A DNA stretch of 64,000 nucleotides from NCBI GenBank assembly GCA_963971425.1, contig OZ020519.1:10680028-10744027 (forward strand), read 5' to 3'. Each line of letters opens with the position of its first letter. Position 1 is the stretch's first letter. This DNA is from Bryoerythrophyllum caledonicum (taxonomy: Eukaryota > Streptophyta > Bryopsida > Pottiales > Pottiaceae). This document shows, in pieces, positions 1 through 11,551 of this stretch. The notes under the pieces were generated by a model, which searched no databases, had not been told where the DNA came from, and saw only the letters and a program-made list of their open reading frames with translations. A program made the translations under genes and the position numbers.

Positions 1-1504
1 TCAACAACACGTACTTCTTGTGTCGAGGTGTCACTGACAATGGTGGTGCAAAATCAAAGCTTCACCTATATCCTAAATTCATATTTGGTACTGGTTGCAA
101 TTGTAGCATCAGAGCGTTAAAAGACGCTTGCACACGATTGTACCAGTTCGTAGAGTGAGTATCCCTCCAGATAGCATTTAATTGGAGCTAAATGTATCCG
201 GAATATCCGTTCTAAATTCGTTCCCACAGAGACCTCTTGTTTCTTTCTTAAATGATAAGGACAACTAACTATTACCTCCTATCATCTACGAGTTAGCGTT
301 CCTATTCATCCCTCGATCTACTCATCCGGATCCTTCCGGATTCCGGATGTCCCTTCTTTCAACTTCCGACACTTTCTAGGTTCCGGATAGTGTCAAATGG
401 AGTTTTCTTCCGGAGTTTTTAACCAAGTAGCCGAGTACCGCTGATCCGGATTCTCCACTATCTGGTGACTTAAAGTGGCTAGACACCCACTCCCCCGAAA
501 CTTATAGTGGCTGGACACCCCACTTTTCCTACTTCCCTAACCGGTAGTTGGTTTCTTGCTTCCAGATTCACTCTTACATTATCCGGAAGGCCTTCCGGAT
601 ACGGTCATTAAGGGGCTCCTTCGGACTACAACGACATTCCGGTTGATGCTCAGTGGTTCTATGAGATGCGTGTGGTGGATTTGCACATGGACTTCCTTCT
701 AGACATACACCTCAGGCTTTTTCCTCTATCAAGGGGAAATTCCGGCCGCAACCGGAATCCGGGTTCAAACAGATTCTCCGTGCCCTGGGAGCCACCAGGC
801 TCACCATCTACGGTACCCTCCCTCCTCCTCCGGGCTTCTTCCGGTCACTGTGGATCGTCAGACTCTACCTAACCTCTCCTTCAGCTTTTCCGGGCGCTCT
901 CCCAAAGCAAGCCCCAACCGGTTGTACTAGGTGCAATCCTCGTACCACTCCACATTCAAGAACTAATTCACTAGACATCAACCACAATGGATCTTATTCT
1001 CTATCCACAAACTAGTACTCCATCACCATAAGTTCAAGAAGAGAAAAATATACTAACAGAAAAATACTCTTCATGAAAGAGGAAACAATACCATGAGCCG
1101 ACTAAGACTCATGTATTAAGTAACCACTAACACCTGATCCTAAAATCTTATCCTATTAGCTGAAAATCCGGAAAATCCTATCCTAAAAGTAAAAGGGATC
1201 TTATCCCTAGAAATCCGGAATTCAGAACTCAGATCCGGAAATTCTAGATCTCAGATCCAATTTTCTCAGATCTAACACAAAACTTAATTTAGAGTTTTCT
1301 TTAGCCTACTACGTGATAGCCGGGTGCAACCCTGAGCCCCATCGTTAGTGGCTATCAAACTTAAGCACTAGAGATTCCTATCTATGGAGTAACCTGGTTC
1401 TTCCTCCTACTGCTATGGCTCGTAGGGGTAACCTCCGTTGGTGCTGCGCTGGCTTCCGGACGTGCCGGAATGGTTGCTGGCGGCTTGGGTACTGAGGCAT
1501 GTAC
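1..1504. other. CCGGA-rich non-coding flank of a decayed transposable element
   Basis: No open frame here looks like a gene. The pentamer CCGGA, often inside the palindrome TCCGGA, recurs many times from about 300 onward and continues through the neighbouring minus-strand element ORF up to about 3.95 kb. Short phrases such as 'gtggctggacaccc' occur twice near 475-520. The stretch most likely belongs to the same element as the pseudo-ORF at 1505-3568, as its 3' region or long terminal sequence, but I could not identify a paired LTR. Confidence 0.4.
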
Positions 1505-3568
1505 CTACGTCTTTGGTCCGGAAGGCGTGTCCGGATCTTCTGCTGTTGTGGTCCGGGCTGATGGAGCGTCTGTCCGGACTTGGAGGCTCCGGAGGTCCCT
1601 GAAGCTACCAATGGGACTCACTACCATTGGCGTCGCCGCAGAGCTTCCGAGTAAAGGGGCCGTCACTGGTGGCACCGGAGAAGGAGACTCTAATGGAATC
1701 CGGAAGGGCAATGGGGATATCTGAATATCCTCTGGTGTTTCCTGCCACATCTGAATACTCTCTATGCTCGGAAAGGCCACCCCATTCCAATTCATCGGAG
1801 AGTTGAAGTCCAGCGTTTCCACGAGGTCGTTGAAGCCTTCGGTAGGGGTCTTAGGGGTGCCGGCTGCAGGTCTGGGTGAAGAGCCCGCTGTGGGTCGGGG
1901 CGGAGATCCAGCTTCTAGTCAGGATGGAGATTCGGACGGACCTGCAGCGGTTCCAGATGGAGCGGCAGTCGTTCCGGATGGACCTGCTACGTCTCGAGCT
2001 GGAGGTACTGCACCCGGAGGTGGAGCTTCTGGTACTGTTGAGGCCGCAACAGCGAGATCTTTTGCCAGCTCTTGCATTTTGGTCCAAGTGCTCTCCATCT
2101 TCCGGCTGTGGTCCACGAGGAACCGGATAACCTGCCCCCTGTTGAACTTCTTGTTCTTCTCCAGGCTCTCAGTGTAGAGAAGAGCCCGGTTGACAGTATC
2201 CATCGAAAAGTCCAACGTTGCGCGAATCTCCGTTAAGGTCTGAGAGGTCGTCCGGACCTTCGCTTCCGCCACAACTCTCGCATGCTGTGTTACATCTTGT
2301 ATGGCTTCCGCTTGTTGTACCTGTGCCTAGAGCCGAGTGTTGGTCCGGGTGACGGTGGTGTTTTCCTTCTCCAACCTCTCGATTAAGCTCTCCTGGGCCT
2401 TCATCCGAGTGAGTCGTGGGATGAGGTCAGCAGAACACTTTGTACCTACCGTTTCCATGACGGCCAGGATCATGGCGTGCCGTTCCCGGATTTCTCCTTC
2501 CTAGATCCGGGTTTGCCAAACGATATGTCTACAGAGCTTGTTGACGTCCACCGGAATATCGCCAATGTTATTTGGGGCCCATGTTGGTCCTGGTTTTGAT
2601 GCGGTCGTGAATCGCTCTTCTTCAGCTTCTGCGGTTGGTGGTGCCACGGTTGGACTCTGAGCTTCCATTCTTGACAAAGGCCGGCCGGCTCCCGAGGCTT
2701 CCGGAGTCTTCTGAATTGAATGACTCCGCTTCCGGGGTCTCCTTAGTATAAGAGGGGAGGATGACTTCTCCGTCTAAGAGTCTTCCGAAACTACCTGCTC
2801 TTCATCCGTCTTCATTCCTCCGTATGTCTGGATGGTGAGCAGGCTGTCATACTCGGCTCGCTTTTTCGGGCTCAGCATTTTTTGCTTTGCATATGTATGG
2901 GCTACGTAGGTGGAGAGGGGTGTTGGGATTTCTCGGGCTTTCGGCAGGTTCTTGACCATGCGGTCTATCTGCTCGTCCATGATGGCTCCCCAATCAAAGG
3001 ACAACTTCCCTCTTATCAACCCTAGAATTAAACTCGCTAGTTTGGCCACTATCCGTTTAGGTTTCTCGGGGTGGAAAATAAGGTTTAAAAAAGCCATTAC
3101 TAACCTCGCATCCGGATCGGTGAGGTCGTTGAGTACGTACCCGTCTTTAGGGTTTGCCTTTGAGTGGAACTCGCCCTTCAAGACGTTGTCGTCGCGCTCC
3201 GCCACCTTGATTGTCCCTGCTCGGAGTCCATAGGTGTCGCTCCAAAGCGATGTAGTCCAGACCTCCGAATGCGTCCAGACGCGCTTCTCATACTGGCTTG
3301 GTGGCTCTCCTAGGAGCTCTGCCACCATGACTTTGCTCTGGAATGCCCAGGGTGCCCCCAAGAGGCCTGCGCATCCCATTATCTCAAGGTAGCTCTCCAA
3401 AACCTTGTAGGTCTTGTCCGGTTTTGGAATCTCCGGCGTCACTTTCTGTAGTAGTAGGGTTCCGCCTGCTGGAGCCTTGCCCTTCTTGCCCGCCATCTGA
3501 GCCCACCTCTCCGTGAACTTGCGCCTCGCAATGGTGGCCGGAAATCTTGCACGCACTGACCTCACCAA
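1505..3568 (-). pseudogene. Transposon-derived ORF, one reading frame broken by four nonsense codons
   Basis: Read on the minus strand from 3568 down to 1505, one frame stays open for 688 codons apart from four internal stops: TAG at 2776-2774, TAG at 2503-2501, TAG at 2329-2327 and TGA at 1921-1919. No frameshift is needed. A likely start is the ATG near 3496 that begins MAGKKGK. The first 240 residues form a globular domain containing FDWGAIMDEQI, similar in style to plant transposon-associated 'Transposase_32'-like proteins. A charged linker, a helical stretch with coiled-coil character and a Pro/Ser/Ala-rich tail follow. CAG-to-TAG and CGA-to-TGA changes would be C-to-T transitions, as expected for a methylated silenced element. 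The family assignment is inferred; the broken frame is seen directly. Confidence 0.6.
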
Positions 3569-3942
3569 GTCCCTCGTGCTACGCTACCTCTACTCCACCG
3601 TCCCAAACGAAGACCGGACGTGAAAACCCTTAGGAAATGCGCGGAGAAGAAGAGAGACGAGACTGCTGAAAACCCTAAAAGAATGGCGCCCAGGGCTAGC
3701 AGCCACGTTATATATCTGGCGCACTGTACGGAAACTGTTACGTGTCATAATGGCATTTCCAGATCCGGCTGCCGCCGTACTCCGGTTTCACAACTTCCGG
3801 AAAAATGCTGTAATTTTACCTCTTTTAAAGATTCTGACTCAGCATTAAAACCTTATTTCTTCTATGAAACTATTTATGCTACTATAGCTAACTAACTACC
3901 TAATTTTTTTTAAAAATTCTTCATTGCCTTCCGGATTCGGTG

Positions 3943-4281
3943 TTAAGTTCCGGAAGTTAGTGGGAACGCCTTCCCACAACGATCACACACCATACACCAA
4001 ACAATTAATGCTTGGACTTGTGACTGCATCCCTTGCCACCAAAAGTAAATTTGTAGCAAACTATAGGTCCTCCGCGCTTTAAAGTGTCTAAGATCCTCAT
4101 GTGCATGCTTGATCAACTTCACCCTCTCTATTGGAGCCTTCACCACCTTCTTGTTACCGTCTAGCCACACTCTAGCAAAGTGAGTCCTCACCCACACAAG
4201 TTGCTTGGCCCGTTGTAAGACCCGATCTCTACCCTTAGTGGACCATGTTGGCACCACTTCTCCATCCTTTAGAAATTGCAT
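3943..4281 (-). pseudogene. Ty3/gypsy integrase zinc-finger fragment
   Basis: The 112-residue minus-strand ORF contains the HHCC pattern of retroviral-type integrases: H-E-D-L-R-H, about thirty residues, then C-M-V-C-D-R-C. It follows RNase H as expected in a Ty3/gypsy polyprotein. It ends abruptly with no DDE catalytic core downstream, so it is a truncated remnant. Confidence 0.75.
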
Positions 4282-4305
4282 TACATTTGTATCTTCGAAG
4301 ATGTC

Positions 4306-4947
4306 TCAAGCGCCCCTGGACTCTTCACCTACATCTTCATCTACCGTGGTTACACTAGCTTCTCTGGTGGGATCTCCATGCATCGCCAACACTCCTAGAA
4401 ACGTTGAACAACGCCCACCTGACAACAGATCAACCTCACCCTCACTGTGCCACCTAGCGCCTGTGACATCCTCTTGGTTTAGAACTGGATTACGGCCACG
4501 GCTGTCAACATCCATATTTACCAACCTTGCCCTGTGAACTACCTTGAAGTCGTACTCCATCAACATCAAGGCTTTTTGCGATAGTTTCTCTATTAGCTTG
4601 TAAGATTCCATAAACCACTTCAATGATTGATGATCTATCACGAACAAAAACTCGTTATCATAAAGATAACATCGACAATGGGCAATTGCGCATATCGCAG
4701 CCAAACACTCCCTTTCATACAAGCTAAATTGAGCCTACACATAGTTGTTGGACTGACTACCTTAGGCAATCACTAACTCCTTCCCATCATCATCTATTTG
4801 TGTCAATACCGCGCCAATCTCTAACACGCTCCAATTTGTGTGTAGGTAGTAAGTCCTCCGTGCTATTCGCCTTCGAAGTATTGGTACTGATGCCAAACTT
4901 TCTATAATAGTTTCAGAACCCCAAGAATGCCCATAGCCTACTAACAT
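4306..4947 (-). pseudogene. Ty3/gypsy RNase H fragment
   Basis: Two overlapping pieces cover RNase H. The upstream one (4947-4762) holds YLHTNWSVLEIGAVLTQ, where the family normally has a catalytic Asp (TDWS); here it is Asn. The downstream one (4722-4306) starts YERECLAAI and has DHQSLKWFM, typical of Ty3/gypsy RNase H. A stop and a frameshift separate them. The lost Asp and broken frame make it non-functional. Confidence 0.8.
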
Positions 4948-5738
4948 CTTGTGGTCTAGGAATAGATATCACCATTTCCACCTTGCTAGCTACCACACTC
5001 AATTGACTTAGATAAATCATGTGGCCAAAATACTCAATACAATCATAGAAGAATTTACACTTACTAGAGTGTAACTTCAAACCGTGGAGTCTTAATCTAG
5101 CAAACACCTTCATAAAGTGTAGTCTATGTTGCCTTTGATTCTTGCTAAAGACAATAATATCATCAATGTAGCATCTCACAAAGTCCAAGGCCGAGAATTC
5201 CTGGTCGATAACCCTCTGGAATTCTGCTGGTGCATTTTTCAATCCAACTGGTAAAAACTTCCACTGGAACAATTGGTCTTTTCTATCCATATCAATGCCC
5301 CAAAATGTGGTCTTCTTTTTGTCCTTATCTTTCAGTCCTATCTGGTGGTATCCAAAACATATATCCAAGGTATTTAATACCTTGGCATGACCAATGGCCT
5401 CAAAATTCTCATTTGAAGTTTGGCATGGCATAATGATTTGACTTAGTGAATTTATTAATCCTCTTACAATCACCACACATCCTCTTTTCAGTCCAATTGC
5501 AATAGATATCCTTCTTGGATGGCATAACCGTTGCCAATGCTTACTCATAATCCGGTGGAGCCAACTCCACTAGCCGTACAACCACCAATTCCTCTATACG
5601 AGCGCAAATCAACCTTCGTTCCATATCGTTATACTTGTATGGCTTTTGATAAATTGGTGCTTCATCTGTCAAGTTAATACGTACATCTTGCCCCTTCAAC
5701 ACTCCCAAACCATGCAAACTAAAAGCAAAACAATCCAA
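4913..5738 (-). pseudogene. Ty3/gypsy reverse transcriptase fragment
   Basis: The ORF at 5548-4913 contains the RT hallmarks FGYHQIGL, PVGLKNAPAEFQR and the active-site box YIDDIIVFS (about 5150-5180). The short ORF at 5738-5541 supplies the upstream RT segment (PIYQKPYKYNDMERRLI). A frameshift or stop near 5545 separates them. The catalytic Asp pair is intact, but the polyprotein is not. This is the strongest evidence for the element class. Confidence 0.9.
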
Positions 5739-7318
5739 ATACTCCTTGAAAAACTCATGTTCCTCTGCCTCAACTATTTGATTTGTGAGCCAATCTCACC
5801 CCGTGGTGAAGATCCTTTGCCTTGGGCGTTGCAATAAGATATGTTATACTCCACATGTTCCATGAATGAGGTGCTAGGACCCTCTCGTCTCCATCGACTT
5901 TGCTTCTCATCCTGATAGAGGCAAGTGGTTTTCCTATTGCCCGCAACTCATTATAGCCCATGTAACCAGCCAAGCTAGAAGCTAAACGCTTCAGCTCGGC
6001 AACCTCTAAGGATGAAATCCAAGTTAGGCAAATTAAATCCATTGCCAGACCAAGTAAAAATTGTCGTTGTGGCTCTGAAATCCTAGGCACATCAATGGTG
6101 CCAATGGGAAAGCCTATGGCTCTCTCCCGCCCATCTGCATTAGGCTCCACCATCTCTTGTGACGATGAATCCCATAAAAGCCCAGGGCCACATTGACACC
6201 TATGGAGTTGCCCAACTCACATATTGAGACCGCCACTTTGAAAACCTCCGCCACACTATAGTCATCATGTGATAACACCTTAGAAGAAACAAAGAAGCTT
6301 CACAAACCGTGTGTGTTGCTTCCATAATTGCCTTATGAACTCCCGTTTGTCCTCCAACTAGCGGTGAGGGTCGTTTGGATGTCGCCACCGATCGTGGTAG
6401 AGGCATCCTGGACAACATGGGCACCATCTCCTCCAAAGTGTAGGACTGGGGCAACTGTGCTTGCCGGTTATCCTTTCCATGTTTAGGATCTAGAGTTGGA
6501 CTAGCTCTATATAGAACCTTCTTGGAAATCGATTTCTGGCTCCATGTAAGGCCATAGGCCTCCTGTGTGTCATCCTTGATGGCAAGTGCCATGCCACTCA
6601 ACACAAAGTCTCCAAATTCATCATCCACGAAACTAAAGCCGCCTCCAACGTGAAAACTAGAAGTTATCTAGGCATTGCCATCTTTCCCCGTAGTGTTGGC
6701 ATTCATTGCTTCCATCTTTGCCTCCAACTCCGCAAACTTGCCCTTCCAACTCTTCTTTTCTCCTCCACTGCCTTTGGACTTTTTCTCCTTGCCTCCTATT
6801 TTAGCTCGCTTACTTCCAAAAGGCTTCAACTTCGGATGAAGCTTCCAACAGCTGGCCTCCGCATGACCTTTGGCACCACAACCAGAGCAGAAACCTCGAA
6901 CCTGAGTTATGGAAGTCTTACCTTCCTTACAATCTTTCCTCTGATGTCATGGCTTCCCACATTTGAAGCATAAGGCAACCGTGTGAGCGGTACAGTAAGG
7001 AACAACCACCTTGGCCACCTTAAGCTTCTCCAAGACCTTCTCTTCATGTTTAAGAAATCCCATGGCTGCCTTCTTCTCTAGAAAATTGATCTCAATTTTC
7101 TCCAAGGTCTCAAAAACAAATCGTAGTGTAGTTGGCACCCCCAATCGCAATGCTTCTCAATCGCAATTGCAAACCAAGGTCTTCAATTCATTGTCCAAGA
7201 TATTGTATCAATGTTGCACTGCATATTATTCTGCAACTCCATGAGTGGCTGAAATAAGTCTTTTTAATCTCGCATGAGCCTCTCTTGGAGACTCGTCATC
7301 TCCACGTGCGAAGGGCCT

Positions 7319-7836
7319 TCATTTTATCCGCCCTTTGACCTTGATAGTCTTTGATGAGTTGCACAAAGAACTAAGCTGTGGAGTTAAAGAGGGCAGATAG
7401 ATTATCAGCTCCCCTGGTTGCACCGCATCCTCCACAGTGGTTGTGCCTTCCTCCTTCTTCCCCTTGGACAAGAGTCGTGATGTCCACCTCGGTGCTCCAC
7501 CAAATACGTCCACGTAGTTTGATGCGTAGAAGTCTCTCTATGCCATAATTTCTGGAAAATGGGCCTTCTCGAATTCTCCATAATCCGCTAGTGTAGCCCT
7601 CTCTAGACAACCAAACAATGCCCTCCAAACCATGTATGGATTGAAGTTGGGATTACGGGACTTCTGGAGTTCACACCACATGATGAACTCCTTGAAGTCA
7701 TGGACCTCGATGGTGCCCGTGGCATCCGAGAATCTCCGTATCCTCGTGCTCCGCAGCCATATGGTGAAGCCATATCTTCCCAATCAAAATATGATTGTTG
7801 TGGCCTCTTGAGCAAATTCTGTGCTACAACATCCAC
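7319..7836 (-). pseudogene. Ty3/gypsy gag-like fragment
   Basis: Three overlapping minus-strand ORFs (7836-7603, 7783-7538, 7628-7371) together resemble the plant Ty3 gag core. They contain an FxxFIMWCE segment, an ALFGCLERATLADYGEFEKAHF stretch (quoted in part) and a basic tail. Its position upstream of the zinc knuckle and RT supports gag. Reading requires at least one frameshift. Confidence 0.5.
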
Positions 7837-8047
7837 CTCACGCTTGTCAAAACATTCTTCTTCTTCCTCTAATGGTAAGACCGGATCTTCTACCCTTTCC
7901 GGATGGGTGACAATCTCCTCCAGCTCTTGTTTACGGACACCTACCGCAAAAGGGGTGTTTCTCCTAGTGAAACCTGACCCCTTTCACGTTTCTAGATTAG
8001 GAGTCTAGTGATTTACTCGTAGAGACCCCAATCTTCATAGGTGCCCT

Positions 8048-8610
8048 TCATCTCCGATGCGTAAATAGTAGGTGACACTTCCATGTCGAGTAATTCCGAG
8101 GTAAGTGTGTCCCACACACTGCTAGCTCATTCCCTCCACGTGCCCACTTCCCACTGCCACCTGGTATGGAACAAAAAGCCTTCACTCTAAAATTCAGTGA
8201 AGATGAGAGAGGATGGGGGCAACTCGATACACCAAGAAAATCCTCTATCTCCACGGTATACTTCGATCCAAAATTTGTCAACACAACTGCCCTTCCCACA
8301 ATTACCAAGTCTTTTTGTCCACTTGACCTCAAGCGCGCCACAAAGGTGCAAGAACACCCTTCCTTATTTGAAGTGCTCGAATTTTACAAACTCCACCCAA
8401 AGTAGTCCAATACTTTTTAGATTCCACACTCAACACCTTAGACCCGGGCTTGTACAAATCCTGGGAGCCCGTGCAAGACTTGGCTACGAGAGAGAGCTTG
8501 AAGTCTCCGCCACTTCCACTTGCCTTGAAGTGAGAGCCTTTCACTTGTAGGCTTTGCAAACACAAGATCAAGGTGTCCAACTCCTCCCCACTAATTTCCA
8601 CCTTTGGCAC
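8048..8610 (-). other. Unrecognised minus-strand ORF pair
   Basis: Two minus-strand ORFs (8610-8329 and 8341-8048) overlap by 13 bases in different frames and could be one frame-shifted coding region, beginning MPKVEISGEELDTLIL. I do not recognise a family. The position just outside the gypsy gag remnant and the same orientation make a retroelement origin plausible, but nothing in the residues shows it. Confidence 0.3.
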
Positions 8611-8754
8611 ACTTGCCTCCTCGGATTTCTTAGTCTTACTTCTTCTATCCTCCTCTCCACACGACGGTTCGAGTGTAAACGGAATCGTGAACTAACCAGC
8701 TCTATCACATTGAGTTACCAATGTACACACGATTGTTGTTGGATCCCATACACA

Positions 8755-8950
8755 TCAAGGTATGGGGTACGAATACACATGCGATACCAATACTGGATAC
8801 TTGTCGGGATATAAGTATTGATACGGGTAAGAATACTGCCGGATAAAGGTATCGTTCAAGTAAGGGTACCGCCCGGGTAAGGATAAGGATACGGATACAA
8901 ATATGGATACGGGTATGAGACGAGCCGAATACGGGTATGGGTACGAGACT
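8755..8950. repeat. Degenerate GGATAC/GGGTA minisatellite
   Basis: Many imperfect copies of a short unit around 'ggatacgggta' follow one another (ggatacttg, gatacgggtaa, ggataaggatacgg, ggatacgggtatg). Spacing is irregular, so the array is old. It separates the retroelement debris from the housekeeping-gene fragments downstream. Confidence 0.6.
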
Positions 8951-9262
8951 GTTCACCTGTATATATATGCACACTGCAATTCTACACCTTCAGAGCTTCA
9001 ACCTCCAAAATTTGCACCAGCAGCTTGTGGCACCAAGCAATCTATGCCCTGCACCCAACACTCTCCTCTCTATCAGCATTTACGTTCACCAGTTGTTACC
9101 TCGAGACAACCATCAGGCCTAGCCTCCGAAAAGCTCCCAAACAAACACTATATATATGGTTAATTCCCACCTGCGGGCACCTTCATCAAGACGCCGACCT
9201 CACCTAACAACCAAAAAGGGTCAGCACCACAGAGGGAAACCATCAAGACTCCAATCACAGCA

Positions 9263-9349
9263 ATGTCGGCTCCTCAAAAAAAGAAGGCTCTGGAGAAGAC
9301 TGTGAATCCTCTATTCGAAAAGGGACCGAAGCAGTTCCACATTGGTGGA
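9263..9349 (+). pseudogene. 5' fragment of a ribosomal protein eL8 (RPL7A) gene
   Basis: ATG at 9263 opens 29 codons reading MSAPQKKKALEKTVNPLFEK and then a GPKQF-IGG motif. This matches the N-terminus of plant 60S ribosomal protein L7a/eL8, which has NPLFE(K/R)RPKQFGIGG at the same place. Similarity stops at 9349, before the rest of the roughly 255-residue protein. About 60 bases upstream could be its 5' leader. It is a truncated capture or pseudogene, not a working ribosomal gene. Confidence 0.7.
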
Positions 9350-9762
9350 TGCTCTCTCCTCGATCTTACTCTACGTCCATCTCCACTCCGCTTGTAGTCA
9401 AGTTTGCTGCAATGGGATGAACAACATGATCGGAATGACTCCGAACTCTCTATGTTAGGTGGTGGCAACGATGGAAGGCACCTTGAACTTGAACAAGACC
9501 AAGGCGTATGATGTGCCCCAGGACCGCAAAGTTGACGTCAACACCGCGCAGTGCTCGGGGCGTTGATCAACAATGTGCCGCTCGGCGCTACCGCTGCAAT
9601 CCTACTCAGGATACTTTCCCCTGGTTGAGTCGTGGACAGCCTCAACCGCAAACACTTCCCATATCCACTTCTACACGAGGCATCGTTTGTCAAAACTGTA
9701 GGCGCCGGGAGCGAGCAACGCGGGCCAACAGGACGGAGCTTGGCACCAACATCAAGACACCT

Positions 9763-9870
9763 CTCCCGCTGTCCTTGGGCCACCTTTCCGAGCAACCCAA
9801 TCACCGCGGGCTTGGTGGCCTCGTTGCCGATCTCCACATCAAAGTCCACCTTATGTGTTGCCTTGTCCAG
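9763..9870 (-). pseudogene. Possible cyclophilin (PPIase) 5' fragment
   Basis: Inside a 164-residue minus-strand ORF (10032-9538), about 35 residues read THKVDFDVEIGNE and then AVIGLLGKV. This resembles the start of the cyclophilin fold (THKVYFDVEI...IVIGLFGKTVPKT). The rest of the ORF does not match, so only a short fragment is present. Its orientation is opposite to the nearby eL8 fragment. The match is short and could be chance. Confidence 0.4.
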
Positions 9871-10614
9871 TAGGTTACGCACACCAAACGCTATGAGTAA
9901 CTCAATACACTGGCACTCACACGACACCACGGCGAATCCATCGTTGTAGCAGAAGGTCTCCTGCCTTGCACCCCCTCTACACGAGGCGTTGTTGTCAACG
10001 TCCACCCTCCTCCTCATCTCGCAGACTCCCAAAGAAGTGGATTGGAATGAAGGCTCCCACTTTCTGTGGATGACTCGGTAAGAGTCAACGAAATATCATC
10101 CAACTCTATCTTTGTTGTATCGCTCTCCACCACCTCTTCTAACCTTTCTCAAATTCTCATCCATTCCTTCTTAAGCAAGCTTGAGTTCTTGCAACAAAAT
10201 CAACACTCAAACATTGCTCTAAAAACACCCTAGACACAAGGTTTTGAGGTTTTTAAGTGTCAAAAATCCACTAAGAGTACACTCATACCAAAGTGGTGAT
10301 CTTTTTTAAGGAAGAAACAAGTGAAACCCACTTGTAAACATACAACAAAGTCAAGTCAATGTCATTCTTAAAGAATGATTGCATAACAACTGTAAAGCTA
10401 ATGAAGTGCACGCATGCACGCACTCCCTCACTATATTACGTGGAAGACTCAACTTGAGAAATATGAGTCTCTTTTAACTACACGTGGAGGTCATTTGGAC
10501 TCCAAGTCCCAAATAAGGTGTCAAAAGACACCACTAATGCCCTAAAAGTCAAAAGACTCTAATACTAACTCTAGTTACCAACTAGATCTAGAATGTAGGT
10601 CTTTCTTTGGCCGC

Positions 10615-10931
10615 TTAACCTCCTAGTTGGTTTACAACACATAAAACAACCTCCACAAACCCTCCAATGCGCTGAACCTGACAAGATCATTATTGCACCT
10701 ACTACATGCTTTAGAAGTTGCAAAAATGGTCATGTATTCTACATGTATGGTGTTGTATTTGAACATGATAAGGTTCAGATTGATTGAAATGACCTCCAAA
10801 TGAAATATGTTGAATGAAGAATCTTTGATCCAAAGATGTATTGGTCGTGCTAAAGATGAGTACAATTTTTTCATTCTAAGAGTATAATACATGACCGTAT
10901 AAATGGTCCTTCACAAACCTTCAAGGGTTAA
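10615..10931 (+). repeat. TTAA-bounded miniature element, family A (copy 1)
   Basis: This is a roughly 317-bp non-coding stretch whose body ('ttctacatgtatggtgttg', 'aatgacctccaaatgaaa') recurs at 11315-11551 and 25886-26165. Its right end reads caaggg-TTAA and its left end TTAA-cctcct. No ORF is present. It is probably a non-autonomous DNA element; the left boundary is less certain than the right. Confidence 0.5.
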
Positions 10932-11170
10932 TCCTTAAAGGTCACTGGCGGACCATATATACAATCATGTATTTTGCTTTGAACGTACAAAAATTGTACT
11001 AAAATTTAGCATAACCTTTGGTTTGAAGATTTTCCAACTAACATCTTTCATTCTGAGGTCATTTCAATCAATTTGAACTTGATCATGCTCAAATACAACA
11101 CCATACATAAAGAGTACATGACCATTTTGTAATGTCTCCAACTAATATAGTAGGTGCAATAACAATCTAA
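10928..11170 (-). repeat. TTAA-bounded miniature element, family A (inverted copy 2)
   Basis: Starting at the same TTAA (10928-10931), the sequence runs as the reverse complement of the family A body ('aatcatgtattttgcttt', 'aaatacaacaccatac'). Copies 1 and 2 are therefore tail to tail and share one TTAA. The distal end near 11170 is not well defined. Confidence 0.45.
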
Positions 11171-11314
11171 ATTAAAATTGCCATTAGTGGCTATTGAATT
11201 GGGCTCAACACAAATACAAAATTTTGTAACTATCATATACATCAATACTTACTCCTTATTTATCAAATACACAATATACATCATGATGCAACCCAAATAT
11301 GGCTTCTTAGACCT

Positions 11315-11551
11315 TTAATCCTTAAACAACGGAAGGTGCCGTTGGTGGCCACAATATTCTACGCGTATAATGTTGTATTTGAACATAATAACTTGGTATA
11401 GATATTGAAATGTCCTCTCAATGAAAGATATTAGTTGAAGAATCTTCACTCTAAAGGTATAAGTCTTGCTATATTTTACTACTTTTTTGATAGACCACAC
11501 AGTAAAATACGTCCCTATATAAACGGTTCCGGATTGACGTTTTAGGGTTAA
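11315..11551 (+). repeat. TTAA-bounded miniature element, family A (copy 3)
   Basis: This 237-bp copy shares 'ggtggccacaatattctac' and 'gaaagatattagttgaaga' with 25886-26165. The left end is TTAATCCTTAAAC; the right end, read inward, is TTAACCCTAAAAC. About 12 of the first 16 bases agree between the two ends. It has no coding capacity. Confidence 0.6.

Larger units (their letters stand above)
3943..7836 (-). mobile_element. Decayed Ty3/gypsy LTR retrotransposon (internal region)
   Basis: Minus-strand ORF fragments occur in the Ty3/gypsy order gag, zinc knuckle, reverse transcriptase, RNase H, integrase zinc finger, reading from high to low coordinates. Gag-like remains are at 7836-7319, a CxxC knuckle (CFKCGKP) near 6960, RT at 5738-4913, RNase H at 4947-4306 and an HHCC integrase finger at 4281-3943. 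The integrase catalytic core is missing: the element stops at about 3943, where CCGGA-rich sequence begins. Stops and frameshifts separate every domain, so it is dead. I did not find LTRs. The stretch 8048-8610 may be its 5' part but is not recognisable. Confidence 0.85.

Noticed and set aside
9508..9949. Plus-strand ORFs overlapping the possible cyclophilin fragment
   Set aside because: No recognisable residues; they mirror the minus-strand frame.
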